Positions 18,372 through 27,107 of a stretch of DNA of 42,668 nt are shown here, piece after piece; position 1 is the stretch's first letter; the number at the start of each line of letters is the position of its first letter. This stretch comes from Clostridiales bacterium. Its GTDB lineage: Bacteria > Bacillota > Clostridia > Peptostreptococcales > Anaerovoracaceae. Position numbers and translations under genes: made by a program. Location of the stretch: NCBI GenBank assembly GCA_015058275.1, contig SVCQ01000019.1:1-42668 (forward strand), given 5' to 3'. The notes below the pieces were generated by a model. The model saw only the letters and a program-made list of their open reading frames with translations. It ran no database searches and was not told the DNA's origin.

Positions 18372-19274
18372 CTACAGATCCCCCTTGTATACACCTGATG
18401 CCTTGGCCAGAGCTATTGTCCTCCTGGCGCCGTCGTAGAATGCGATATCTATCATCTTGCCGTCTACTGTGAATACGCCGATGCCCTGAGCCTTTTTGGT
18501 TTCGATTTCTCTTACGACCTTCTCGGCAAATACGATGTCCTTCTCCTTAGGAGTGTAGATATCGTGGACTACCGGGATCTGACGAGGATTTATGATCGAC
18601 TTGCCGTCGAAGCCCATTGAGTGTATGACCTCGACCTCGCGTCTGAAGCCCTCCATGTCGTCAAGATTGGTCCAGACCGTGTCAAAGCACTGCACCTTGG
18701 CAGCCCTTGCGGCTATGACCATGTGCTGACGGGCGCCCATGAATTCGACGCCTGTGCCGGAAATAGACACCTGAAGGTCTCTCGAGTAATCTCCTCCCGA
18801 GAGCGCAATGCCGAAGAGCCTCTCCGACGAATCGCAGATGCTCATCGCGTTGATGACGCCCCTCGCGGATTCGAGGGCTGCCATGATGAGCACACTGCCC
18901 ACAGGTCTTCCGAATTCTCTCTCGGCCTCAGCAATGGCGTACTCAACGGTGCGCACATCATCGGCCGTCTCTGTCTTTGGGATGCGGATGGAATCGCAGC
19001 CTCCGGCTACGGCGCATCTGATATCCTCGCGCCACAGGTCGGTGTCGAGTCCGTTGATTCGTACGACCCTCTCGACTCCCCTGTAGTCTATCTCCTGAAG
19101 TGCGTGATAAAGCGAATAGCGCGCAGCGTCCTTCTCCCTCTCTGCCACGGCATCCTCGAGGTCGAGCATGACCGAGTCCGGCTTGTAGATATACGGATCC
19201 TTTATGAGGCCGGGCTTCTGGCAGTTGAGGAACATCATCGTGCGGCGCAGACGGTATTTGTCAGGGTTGCTCAT
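18372..19274 (-). CDS. citE: Citrate lyase beta subunit (citryl-ACP lyase)
   Basis: A 300-residue CitE that cleaves citryl-ACP to oxaloacetate and acetyl-ACP. It has RRTMMFLNCQKPGL, SVMLDLEDAVAEREKDAAR (the metal-binding acid region), VRINGLDTDLW, SIRIPKTET, LIMAALESARGV and GFDGKSIINPRQIP, all standard for the family. The start at 19274 overlaps the citD stop as ATGA and gives the normal N-terminus; the longer open frame would run into citD. Placed between citD and citF, the classic order. Confidence 0.96.
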   Translation of the reverse strand: MSNPDKYRLRRTMMFLNCQKPGLIKDPYIYKPDSVMLDLEDAVAEREKDAARYSLYHALQEIDYRGVERVVRINGLDTDLWREDIRCAVAGGCDSIRIPKTETADDVRTVEYAIAEAEREFGRPVGSVLIMAALESARGVINAMSICDSSERLFGIALSGGDYSRDLQVSISGTGVEFMGARQHMVIAARAAKVQCFDTVWTNLDDMEGFRREVEVIHSMGFDGKSIINPRQIPVVHDIYTPKEKDIVFAEKVVREIETKKAQGIGVFTVDGKMIDIAFYDGARRTIALAKASGVYKGDL

Positions 19275-19570
19275 CTTATAACACCTCCCCAGCCGATCCT
19301 GCCTTCGTGTTCGGCAGCGCGCATCACCGCGCATTCCACTCTTGCCTTGATGGTGCAGTCAAGTGCACCCTTGTCGACTATGCTGACTCTGGCATTCCTG
19401 ACATCCAGTCTGTCCAGGGTCTCCATAGCGACTTCCCTGATTCTGTCGCCGTACTGTCTCATGACGGCGCTTTCGAGTTCGAGCTCGATGCCGCCTGCGG
19501 CAGGCTCGACAGTTACCATACAGTCGCTGCTCTCAAGCGTACCTGCGACAGCGGCATTTTTGATCTCCAT
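19271..19570 (-). CDS. citD: Citrate lyase gamma subunit (acyl carrier protein)
   Basis: A 99-residue acyl carrier subunit. Serine 14 in AGTLESSDCMVTVEP is the expected attachment site for the phosphoribosyl-dephospho-CoA prosthetic group, added by CitX after CitG makes its precursor; both activities are encoded by the fusion gene at 23.0 kb. Also seen are GGIELELESAVMRQYG and the C-terminal RVECAVMRAA. The length fits CitD. It lies 19 bases after the hydratase gene and shares the ATGA overlap with citE. Confidence 0.95.
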   Translation of the reverse strand: MEIKNAAVAGTLESSDCMVTVEPAAGGIELELESAVMRQYGDRIREVAMETLDRLDVRNARVSIVDKGALDCTIKARVECAVMRAAEHEGRIGWGGVIR

Positions 19571-19589
19571 AAACAGCCTCCAATCTGTC

Positions 19590-21833
19590 TTATCTGTTCT
19601 GAGCTGCGTAGTAGTTCATCAGACAACCGTCGAGGATTATCTGCTTTTCGTCATCGGTCAGGCCCTTTATATAGAGGGTCAGATCGCTGACGGAGCCGTC
19701 CTTCCTGACAGCCCTGGCAGGGATCTCCTCCCGGCCGGATTCGATAGCCGATCTAATGCCCGGTACGAATACGAAGTCTCCCTCTTCATAAGGGAAGTCA
19801 TCGCCTTCAGCCAGTGTGAACGGGAGTATGCCCCAGTTGATGCAGTTACTGCGGTAGCGCTTTGTGGCGTACTCATAGCAGATGTTGGCGAATCCGCCCA
19901 GCACCTTCTGGCAGGATGCGGCCTGCTCCCTGGCTGATCCGTCGCCCGGCTTGTTGGCGAATACGCATGATCCGAACTGGGTGTTTGTCATCAGAGCGTC
20001 CGCATCGCCTACAGCGCCGAGAGCTTTGCGGATCTTTTCCGGCTTGTCTCCTGCGCGGCGGGCAGCCTCATCGGCGGCGACGGCCTTTGATCGTCCGACA
20101 TACTCAGGCACGCGGCGCGACAGCGCGAATTCCGAGAGCCTGAGAGGATTGCTCCTGTACGAGCTCGTCTCGCCCGATGGGATGAGCTCGTCTGTAGTGG
20201 TGACCGGATCTCTTATCACGGCCGCTAGTTCGAGCAGGATGTTGTCGGTCAGCTCGTACATCTTAGGCCAGTCCGTGATGTTAGGTCCGAGTATGAGCTC
20301 CGCATCCGGATCGGCCTTGCCGAAGCCGTAGTAGCAGCGGTTCTTATATACCTCGTTGTCGAAGACATAAGGTACCTGTTCTGTATCGTAATCTATGTCG
20401 GTGGCTGCGGTAATATAGCCTCCGTTCCTTGCGGTAGCTGCTATCGAGCGCGCATCCATAAGTGCGACTGCGCTGATCTGGCCCTCGCCCGGCTTTGATC
20501 CCTCTCTGTTAGGGAAGTTCCTTGTGGTGTGGCGGAGCGACAGGCCGTTGTTGGCCGGAACGTCTCCCGCACCGAAGCAAGGTCCGCAGAACGACGGCTT
20601 GATTACCGCTCCGGACTCAAGCAGGGCCTCGGTCTTGCCGGCCCTTGTGAGAGCGAGGCTTGTAGGCACGCTCGTAGGATATACCGAGAGCGAGAAATAG
20701 CCGTTGCCTGTGCTGCCTCCCTTAAGGATGTCGGCGGCTTCGACTATGTTGTCGAAGATGCCGCCCGAGCAGCCTGCGATTATGCCCTGGTCGGCAAGCA
20801 CGCCCTTATCGCTCACCTTGGATCGGAGGTCGAGATGGGCCTTAGGGAATTTGGCGGCCGCCTCAGCCTCGACGCCTGCGAGTATCTCGTCGGCGTTGTC
20901 GAGGAACTCGTGGATGGTGTATGCGTTCGACGGATGGAACGGAAGCGCTATCATGGCCTCCATCCTGTCGAGCTCGATCGTTATGACTGCGTCATAATAT
21001 GCGCCTTCCTTTGGCTCGAGCTTTTTGTAGCACTCAGGACGCTTGTGTATCTCGTAGTATTTCTTTATCTCATCATCGGTGGCCCAGATGGATGACAGGC
21101 ATGTGGTCTCGGTCGTCATTACATCAATGCCGCTTCGGAAATCGTATGGCAGGTACTCAAGACCCGGGCCTGCGAATTCAAGCACTTTGTTCTTTACAAG
21201 GCCCTCTCCGAAGGTCTCTTTGACGAGAGCGATGGCCACATCGTGAGGTCCTATGCCCCTGCGAGGCTTGCCCGTGACATAGCAGAGCACGACCTCAGGC
21301 GGGGTGATGTCCCAGGTGTTTTTGAGAAGCTGTTTGACGAGCTCAGGTCCGCCCTCTCCGACGCCCATGGTGCCGAGAGCTCCGTAGCGGGTGTGGCTGT
21401 CGGATCCGAGTATCATATTGCCGCATGCAGCCAGCTCCTCTCTTGCGTATGAATGGATGACGCTCTGATTTGCCGGCACATAAATACCCCCGTACTTTTT
21501 GGCGGCTGACAGACCGAATACATGGTCGTCCTCATTGATAGTACCGCCTACTGCACAGAGGCTGTTGTGGCAATTTGTCATTGCGTATGGGATCGGGAAC
21601 TCTTTGAGGCCGCTGGCTCTGGCCGTCTGGATGATCCCGACATATGTGATATCGTGTGAAACGAGGGCATCGAAGCTGATATGGAACACTCCGTCATCAG
21701 ACTCTTTGCGGTGAGCATTGAGGATCTGATAGGCCATGGTGCCGCTGCGGCCGTCCGCCTTGTCGGCATCAGCCGGGGCTGCCTTAGGAGCACCGTTATG
21801 CCACACGCTTCCCTGCGGATGATACTTTACCAT
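19590..21833 (-). CDS. Aconitase-family hydratase (YbhJ-like)
   Basis: A 747-residue protein of the aconitase/isopropylmalate dehydratase superfamily. Iron-sulfur ligands are visible as IIAGCSGG and PSFCGPCFGAGD, and substrate residues as LGSDSHTRYGALGTMGVGEGGPE and RHTTRNFPNREGS. The C-terminal swivel domain has QFGSCVFANKPGDGSAREQAA and YRSNCINWGILPF. The layout resembles the hydratases annotated like E. coli YbhJ, not AcnA or AcnB. Placed first in an operon with citrate lyase and isocitrate dehydrogenase, it very likely is the working aconitase (citrate to isocitrate). The gap to the divergent citC is 161 bases and holds the shared control region. Confidence 0.9.
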   Translation of the reverse strand: MVKYHPQGSVWHNGAPKAAPADADKADGRSGTMAYQILNAHRKESDDGVFHISFDALVSHDITYVGIIQTARASGLKEFPIPYAMTNCHNSLCAVGGTINEDDHVFGLSAAKKYGGIYVPANQSVIHSYAREELAACGNMILGSDSHTRYGALGTMGVGEGGPELVKQLLKNTWDITPPEVVLCYVTGKPRRGIGPHDVAIALVKETFGEGLVKNKVLEFAGPGLEYLPYDFRSGIDVMTTETTCLSSIWATDDEIKKYYEIHKRPECYKKLEPKEGAYYDAVITIELDRMEAMIALPFHPSNAYTIHEFLDNADEILAGVEAEAAAKFPKAHLDLRSKVSDKGVLADQGIIAGCSGGIFDNIVEAADILKGGSTGNGYFSLSVYPTSVPTSLALTRAGKTEALLESGAVIKPSFCGPCFGAGDVPANNGLSLRHTTRNFPNREGSKPGEGQISAVALMDARSIAATARNGGYITAATDIDYDTEQVPYVFDNEVYKNRCYYGFGKADPDAELILGPNITDWPKMYELTDNILLELAAVIRDPVTTTDELIPSGETSSYRSNPLRLSEFALSRRVPEYVGRSKAVAADEAARRAGDKPEKIRKALGAVGDADALMTNTQFGSCVFANKPGDGSAREQAASCQKVLGGFANICYEYATKRYRSNCINWGILPFTLAEGDDFPYEEGDFVFVPGIRSAIESGREEIPARAVRKDGSVSDLTLYIKGLTDDEKQIILDGCLMNYYAAQNR

Positions 21834-21912
21834 TGTGTCGCACTTCCTTTCCTGAGCACAATTAATCCGTATTGCTGTGAATCATTATATACCCGTAAGC
21901 GATGACTTTTTA

Positions 21913-21933
21913 TACAAATTATATGCATTTGTA
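21913..21933. promoter_or_regulatory. Candidate operator in the divergent citrate control region
   Basis: TACAAAT, a 7-base spacer, then ATTTGTA: a perfect inverted repeat midway between the hydratase start (21833) and citC (21995). A TATAAT-like box for the minus-strand operon lies about 30 bases to its left. No regulator gene is adjacent. The position suggests one protein controlling both arms, but this is inference. Confidence 0.4.
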
Positions 21934-21994
21934 ATAATTATCATCAATGACTTGGTATATACTCATACAAAGAGAACTTATCCGAGGAGACCAT

Positions 21995-23014
21995 ATGTAT
22001 ACTGAGATCTGCGACGTTCCTCTGCTCAGTTACCGGAGAGACACCTACAAAGAACTGCTTGCATCCTGCGGACTTCGCGACGAAGAGGATGCCGGCATCA
22101 TAGCCCTCATGCACGATGACGAGGGCAGTCTGATCGCCTGCGGGGCCCTTGCCGGCCACACCATCAAGCAGCTCGCAGTCTCTCCGGAGGCCGAGGGTCA
22201 GGGCGCGATGGCGGCCGTTGTCTCCACCCTCATAAGCGAGGCTGCATCAAGAGGCATATCAAGGCTCTTCCTGTGCACAAAGCCCGCCAACATCAGGATG
22301 TTCGGCTCGCTCGGCTTCTACGAGGTGGTCTCGACAGATGATGCCGTGCTGATGGAGAACAGAAGAGGCGGCGCAGAGGCATTCATAGATTCCCTGCCGA
22401 GACTCAGCGGTGAATGCGGCGCCGTGGTATGCAACTGCGACCCGTTCACACTCGGCCACAGACACCTCATAGAGCATGCGTCTTCATGCTGCGATTCTCT
22501 TTATGTGTTTGCCGTATCCGAAAGCGGTTCATACTTCTCCCCGGATGAGAGGCTTGACATGGTCAGACGCGGCACGGCGGACATAGCCAACTGCTGCGTA
22601 TGCTCCAGCGACCTTTACCTGATATCACGCGCGACTTTCCCTGCATATTTCATCAAAGACAGGGCCCGCGCCGAGGAGGTCAAAGCGGATCTCGACATAG
22701 AATTCTTTGCCGGCAGGCTCGCTCCTGCCCTCGGCATCAAAAAGCGCTTTGCCGGACAGGAGCCTCTCGATGAAGTCACCCGCGCCTACAACGAGCGCAT
22801 GAAGGAACTCCTGCCTCAGCGGGGTATAAGCCTTGAAGAGATACCGAGGCTTGAGGATGCAGGAGGCTCTGTCATCAGTGCCGGCAGGGTAAGGAAGCTC
22901 ATCACGAGAGCAGAGCAAGCGTCCGGAACGGACAGGGCTGGTCTGCTGGATGAGATATCTGCTCTGGTGCCGGATTCGACATATGAGACCATATTGAGAC
23001 ATATCGATAAATGA
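21995..23014 (+). CDS. citC: [Citrate (pro-3S)-lyase] ligase
   Basis: A 339-residue enzyme that acetylates the CitD prosthetic group with ATP and acetate, switching citrate lyase on. An N-terminal GNAT-like domain (residues 1-125; LAVSPEAEGQGAMAAVVSTL, RMFGSLGFYEV) is followed by a nucleotidyltransferase domain with NCDPFTLGHRHLIEHA (the HxGH-type site) and a C-terminal SAGRVRKLI segment. This two-domain build is normal for CitC. The ATG at 21995 is chosen over 21947 because GAGGAGA lies 7 bases upstream and the protein then begins like other CitC. It overlaps the next gene as ATGA. Confidence 0.94.
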   Translation: MYTEICDVPLLSYRRDTYKELLASCGLRDEEDAGIIALMHDDEGSLIACGALAGHTIKQLAVSPEAEGQGAMAAVVSTLISEAASRGISRLFLCTKPANIRMFGSLGFYEVVSTDDAVLMENRRGGAEAFIDSLPRLSGECGAVVCNCDPFTLGHRHLIEHASSCCDSLYVFAVSESGSYFSPDERLDMVRRGTADIANCCVCSSDLYLISRATFPAYFIKDRARAEEVKADLDIEFFAGRLAPALGIKKRFAGQEPLDEVTRAYNERMKELLPQRGISLEEIPRLEDAGGSVISAGRVRKLITRAEQASGTDRAGLLDEISALVPDSTYETILRHIDK

Positions 23015-24345
23015 AAACAGAACACATAACACTGGATCAGATGCTTGAAGCCCGCGAGAGACGGGCTGAGATACAAAAATCAATGCTTGGCAGAGAAGAC
23101 GGGACCTGTCTTGTCTGCCTTACTCTTAATATTGCGGGAGATATTAAGCGGACCCCAAAGACGGAGATGCTCTTCAGGAGGGGCCTTGATGAGATGGATG
23201 CCCTCGGCCTTGATACTGCGGGCAGCCTCATAATAGATGAGCCGACGGGGAGCGAGGCTTTCAGGCTCGTACGCGGTGATGCCGCACGGGTCAAGGAGAT
23301 GCTCGAGGCAGTCGAGGATTCCTTCCCTGCCGCAAGGCTCTTTGATTTTGATGTGCTCGTAAGGGACGGGTCGGATATACGGAAGCTGTCAAGAGAGGTC
23401 GCCAGGCGATGCCTCGTCTGCGGAGGCCCGGCGGCTGAGTGCGCAAGGAGCCGCCGGCACGGCATAGATGCCGTGCGCCTGGCGACCGTGGATCTTCTCA
23501 GGGGATTCTGCGCGGACACTCTTGCGGATGCTGCATATGCGGCCCTCCTCGATGAGCTGTATACGACCCCGAAGCCCGGTCTTGTCGATCTGGCAAGCTG
23601 CGGTTCTCATGACGACATGGACATCCCCCTATTAGAAAAGAGCGTTGAGAGCCTGAGGACATATTTCCGCGACGCTGCCATGATGGGCATGGAAGGCTGC
23701 GACATGGATGGTCTCAGGCAACGCGGACTCAAAGCCGAGGAGGATATGTTCAGCGCTACCGGCGGAGTCAACACTCACAAGGGCCTCATCTATTCCATGG
23801 GCCTGCTTCTTGCGGGCAGCGGCATGGCGCTTGAGGATGAAGGTATATCATCCGGGGCAGCCGCACACCGTGCAGCTGAGCTTGCGCGTCAGGATGCGTA
23901 CCGCCTGCTCGAAAAAGCCATGGCAGAGCCCGCAACCAACGGCGCAAAAGCATATCGTTCTTACGGTGCAAAGGGAGCTATCGGTGAGGCCTCTTCCGGA
24001 TTCCCGGATGCCCTACGCTGCGCATCCGCTCTGAGATCATACAAAGATGCAGTCTCTTCTTCTGAGCCTGACGGCGATATCCCTGTGCGCAGCCCTGCCG
24101 GAGCGCTCGCCTTCTGCGACACCATGGCGGAGCTCGAGGATACCAATCTCCTGCACCGCGGAGGGAAGCCGGGACTTGAGTTCGCAAGAAGCGAAGCTTC
24201 CCGCATAGCTTCCATCCCCGATCTCAGTCTTCGCATACGCGAGCTGTACACGCTCGATTCCGAGATGCAAAAACGCAGCCTCTCACCCGGAGGCTGCGCC
24301 GACATGCTTGCGCTTGCATATTATCTGGATTATCTGGACCGCTAG
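23011..24345 (+). CDS. citXG: CitX-CitG fusion (prosthetic group synthesis and transfer)
   Basis: A 444-residue fusion. Residues 1-160 resemble CitX, the apo-citrate lyase phosphoribosyl-dephospho-CoA transferase (LEARERRAEIQKSML, TLNIAGDIKRTP, RLFDFDVL, RRCLVCGGPAAECARSRRHG). Residues about 175-444 are CitG, triphosphoribosyl-dephospho-CoA synthase (YTTPKPGLVDLASCGSHDDMD, FSATGGVNTHKGLIYSMG, RLLEKAMA). The order CitX-CitG is a known natural fusion. Coupled to citC by a 4-base overlap. Its TAG shares bases with the stop of the convergent FeoB-associated gene (CTAG at 24342-24345), so neither transcript has a terminator between the two. Confidence 0.93.
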   Translation: MKTEHITLDQMLEARERRAEIQKSMLGREDGTCLVCLTLNIAGDIKRTPKTEMLFRRGLDEMDALGLDTAGSLIIDEPTGSEAFRLVRGDAARVKEMLEAVEDSFPAARLFDFDVLVRDGSDIRKLSREVARRCLVCGGPAAECARSRRHGIDAVRLATVDLLRGFCADTLADAAYAALLDELYTTPKPGLVDLASCGSHDDMDIPLLEKSVESLRTYFRDAAMMGMEGCDMDGLRQRGLKAEEDMFSATGGVNTHKGLIYSMGLLLAGSGMALEDEGISSGAAAHRAAELARQDAYRLLEKAMAEPATNGAKAYRSYGAKGAIGEASSGFPDALRCASALRSYKDAVSSSEPDGDIPVRSPAGALAFCDTMAELEDTNLLHRGGKPGLEFARSEASRIASIPDLSLRIRELYTLDSEMQKRSLSPGGCADMLALAYYLDYLDR

Positions 24346-24500
24346 CAGTCCTTACCGGGATGATTGTGCTTTGGGCACGAGTCAGCATAGGGACATCCTA
24401 TGCAGGCCTTGCCCTTCTTTTTTTCTTTATAAATATATCTCGCAGCGAAGAACAGCATCGCCGCTATCGCTAATACAGCGATCACCGTTGCTATATTCAC
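24342..24500 (-). CDS. FeoB-associated Cys-rich membrane protein
   Basis: A 52-residue protein starting with GTG at 24500, with GGGGAGG about 8 bases before it. Residues 2-20 form a single hydrophobic helix (NIATVIAVLAIAAMLFFAA), then a basic RYIYKEKKKGK and a cysteine cluster CIGCPYADSC, ending HPGKDC. This is the pattern of the small Cys-rich protein often found after feoB in Firmicutes, thought to help the ferrous transporter. It is too short and has a non-ATG start, so it is easily missed. It is third in the feoA-feoB operon and overlaps the stop of the convergent citXG. Confidence 0.88.
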   Translation of the reverse strand: MNIATVIAVLAIAAMLFFAARYIYKEKKKGKACIGCPYADSCPKHNHPGKDC

Positions 24501-24534
24501 CGGTGCTACCTCCCCTCGTTTTTATTTGATTATA

Positions 24535-24573
24535 GCACGATGCACGGCGTACATAATACGCCGCACATCATGC
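24535..24573 (-). other. Imperfect hairpin between feoB and the FeoB-associated gene
   Basis: CGGCGT (24545-24550) pairs with ACGCCG (24558-24563) and GATG (24539-24542) with CATC (24566-24569), with small internal loops. There is no T-run right after it on the minus strand. It may lower or stabilise the downstream message. Apart from this the 98-base gap holds only the ribosome site of the small gene. Confidence 0.4.
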
Positions 24574-24598
24574 TTAAGTTAAGTAACCAATAAAGGAG

Positions 24599-26617
24599 TT
24601 ATGCTGTAGCTTTTGCTTCCTTTGTTGTTGCTTTGTGGAGTTCATACTGCTCATCGAAGTGTGCCCTTACCCTCTTGCCGATGAAGACAAGAGCTGCAAC
24701 CATGCAGAGTACTGCGATCAGTCCCGGTATGAATCCGGCTGCGAAGTGGCCTTCAGTAATGAGAGTACCGACCTGGTTCACGAGGAACGCGATAGTGTAG
24801 CCTGTACCGAGCTGCAGTCCGATCGCACCCCAGAGCCAGCCTTTGCTCTTCATCTCTGAGTTCATCGCTCCGATAGCCGCGAAGCACGGAGGTGTATACA
24901 GATTGAAGAAGAGGTATGCAAGTGCAGTTACCGATGTGAGTCCCATGGTAGCAGCGACCGTATTGGCACCGCCTGTCATGGCAAGCTCATCTGTATCGAT
25001 GAACGATGTCAGCGCGAATACAACTGCGAGTGTACCTACAACGTTCTCCTTGGCGATGAAGCCTGTGATGGCGGCTGCCGCGAGCTGCCATACTCCGAAT
25101 CCCAGAGGGATCAGCAGGACGGCGAACGGAGTAGCGATCGAAGCGAGTATCGATGTATCCTCAGCGCCCTCCTCGACGACCTGGAAGTTCCAGTTGAAGG
25201 TCTGCATTACCTGTACTGCTGTGTTGCATACGAGGATGATCGTAGCAGCCTTGATGATATATGCCTTTGCACGCTCCATCATGGACCTGAACGCGAACTT
25301 CAGGCTAGGTGCCTTCCACTTAGGAAGCTCCATGATGAAGAATGACTTTCTGTACTTATAGCCTGTGATGGCCTTGATCAGAAGAGCGCCGAGGAAGATG
25401 AGCACAAGTCCGAGGAAATACGACAGCGTGCTGACCCAGCCTGCTCCATTGAAGAAGGCTCCCGCAAAGAGAGCGATGACCGGGATCTTGGCTCCGCAAG
25501 GGATGAAGGTCGTGAGCATCGTTGTAGCTCTTCTCTCCCTCTCGTCACGGATCGTACGGCAGGCCATGATGGCCGGGATGCCGCAGCCTGTTCCGATGAC
25601 TACAGGTATTACCGATTTGCCCGAAAGTCCTACTCTTTTGAAGATAGGGTCCATTACCGCGCTGACACGCGCCATGTATCCGCAGTCCTCAAGCAGGGCT
25701 ATCAGGAAGTACATTACCATTACGAGCGGCAGGAATCCGACTACAGCTCCGACTCCGCCTACGATACCGTCAGCCAGTAATGCCGATAAGATGGCAGGAC
25801 TGTTTTCGAGCTGTCCTGCTACCCATCCCTGGAAGGTCTCGATCCAGCCTACCAGCCAGTCAGCCACGAGTGGTCCGAGCCAGGTCTGGGATACCCAGAA
25901 CACGCCCCACATAACCAGAGCGAACACAAAGATACCTGCGATAGGGTTTGTCAGTACCGCATCCAGCTTGTCTGTGGAAGTCGTCTCTGCAGACAGGGTC
26001 TTCCTTGTCTCAACGCCGGATACGATACCATTTACGAAGCTGTAGCGCTTGCGGTCCTCCGCATCTACAGCGGCCTTGTCATGAAGGTTGATATCCGCCT
26101 GCAGATAAGGGGCTTCCTGAGTCGTGCCCGCAAGAGAGATGGCCTTGGCTATCATCTCTGAGAGGCCCTTGTTCTCGATCGATACGGTCTCGAACACAGG
26201 GCACTTCAGCTTTTCCGAAAGCTTTGCGGCGTCGATCTTCGTGCCTTCCTTCTCATTGATGTCTGTCTTGTTGAGTGCGACAACGACAGGGATGCCGAGC
26301 TCGAGCAGCTGAGTCGTAAAGAACAGCGATCTGCTCAGATTGGTGGCATCCACGATATTTACTATGGCATCAGGTCTTGCTGTACGAACATATTCGCTTG
26401 TGATGCCCTCCTCCGGTGTGAACGGAGACATGGAGTAAGCGCCCGGAAGGTCTACTGCGATGACCTCCTGCTCACCTGCATATTCCTTTTTGATCTGGAA
26501 TTCCTTGCTGCCTACCGTGACACCGCCCCAGTTACCTATCTTTTCGTTTCTTCCCGTCAGGGCATTGTACATGGTAGTCTTGCCGCTGTTAGGATTACCG
26601 GCAAAAGCTATTCTCAT
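24599..26617 (-). CDS. feoB: Ferrous iron transporter B
   Basis: A 672-residue Fe(II) permease. The N-terminal G domain has G1 GNPNSGKTT (residues 7-15), G3 DLPGAYSM and G4 NKTD. The membrane part has the two inverted Gate repeats, seen as LEDCGYMARVSAVMDPIFKRVGLSGKS and VIGTGCGIPAIMACRTI, plus a later FIAKENVVGTLAVVF. Length is at the short end of the family, and the helical region between G and membrane domains is compact. AAGGAGGTAATT precedes the ATG. It lies 40 bases after feoA and is followed by the Cys-rich partner. Transcription is from the feoA promoter at about 27.0 kb, probably under iron-responsive control. Confidence 0.96.
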   Translation of the reverse strand: MRIAFAGNPNSGKTTMYNALTGRNEKIGNWGGVTVGSKEFQIKKEYAGEQEVIAVDLPGAYSMSPFTPEEGITSEYVRTARPDAIVNIVDATNLSRSLFFTTQLLELGIPVVVALNKTDINEKEGTKIDAAKLSEKLKCPVFETVSIENKGLSEMIAKAISLAGTTQEAPYLQADINLHDKAAVDAEDRKRYSFVNGIVSGVETRKTLSAETTSTDKLDAVLTNPIAGIFVFALVMWGVFWVSQTWLGPLVADWLVGWIETFQGWVAGQLENSPAILSALLADGIVGGVGAVVGFLPLVMVMYFLIALLEDCGYMARVSAVMDPIFKRVGLSGKSVIPVVIGTGCGIPAIMACRTIRDERERRATTMLTTFIPCGAKIPVIALFAGAFFNGAGWVSTLSYFLGLVLIFLGALLIKAITGYKYRKSFFIMELPKWKAPSLKFAFRSMMERAKAYIIKAATIILVCNTAVQVMQTFNWNFQVVEEGAEDTSILASIATPFAVLLIPLGFGVWQLAAAAITGFIAKENVVGTLAVVFALTSFIDTDELAMTGGANTVAATMGLTSVTALAYLFFNLYTPPCFAAIGAMNSEMKSKGWLWGAIGLQLGTGYTIAFLVNQVGTLITEGHFAAGFIPGLIAVLCMVAALVFIGKRVRAHFDEQYELHKATTKEAKATA

Positions 26618-26657
26618 CTGAATTACCTCCTTGTATATAACAGTTTCCTTTTTTTGA

Positions 26658-26951
26658 CTATATGATGATCGCTTCAGAAAGCATCTTGTCCAGGTTGTAT
26701 CTGCCGTCCTTGATAACGACGATACAGCTCTTTTTCTTTTTGGAGATCAGAGTAATCGGCTCTCCCTGATAGCAGCCAAGCCTGAACAGGAATGAATTCA
26801 TCTCATCATCATCGGTATTGATCTCCCTGATGATATATGTCTGTCCCGGTTCTGCATCCATGAGTGTCCTGCTGCCGGCTGACGCGGCGTACGAGGCCTC
26901 TGCAGGAGCTGCATCCGTACTGCCCTTGTTCATTGCATATGCGAGTTTCAT
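26658..26951 (-). CDS. feoA: FeoA-domain protein
   Basis: A 97-residue protein with an SH3-like FeoA domain from about residue 28 (LMDAEPGQTYIIREINTDD, then FLFRLGCYQGEPITLISKKK and VVIKDGRYNLDKMLSEAI). FeoA supports FeoB-driven Fe(II) uptake in the cytoplasm. The first 27 residues form an alanine- and serine-rich extension not usual for the domain. The ATG has GGGAGGTAATTA upstream. First gene of the feo operon. Confidence 0.92.
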   Translation of the reverse strand: MKLAYAMNKGSTDAAPAEASYAASAGSRTLMDAEPGQTYIIREINTDDDEMNSFLFRLGCYQGEPITLISKKKKSCIVVIKDGRYNLDKMLSEAIII

Positions 26952-26970
26952 CTTAATTACCTCCCTGTTG

Positions 26971-27023
26971 GTTAGTTAATCTTAACTTACATTAGTTATA
27001 ACTAACTATTGTTATCCTGTCAA
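26971..27023 (-). promoter_or_regulatory. feoA promoter with two TTAGTTA-type operators
   Basis: On the minus strand: a perfect -35 TTGACA (27018-27023), a 17-base spacer and a -10 TATAAC (26995-27000). The -10 lies inside the palindrome TTAGTTATAACTAA (26992-27005). A second inverted repeat, GTTAGTTAA-TC-TTAACTTAC (26971-26990, one mismatch), lies just downstream. Protein bound here would block RNA polymerase, as expected for an iron-dependent repressor of the DtxR/IdeR or similar kind; the regulator is not in the window. Confidence 0.7.
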
Positions 27024-27040
27024 GATTCTATTTCAATACA

Positions 27041-27072
27041 AAAGGTCCCGGGACCATCGTCCCGGGACCTTT
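27041..27072 (-). terminator. Strong terminator after the hydrolase-ferritin gene
   Basis: Arms 27041-27054 and 27059-27072 form a perfect 14-base stem (AAAGGTCCCGGGAC) with a CATC loop; on the minus strand it ends in TTTTG. It insulates the upstream pair of genes from the feoA promoter. Confidence 0.92.
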
Positions 27073-27107
27073 ACATCCCGTCATAGACCGGATGATAAAG
27101 AATAATT

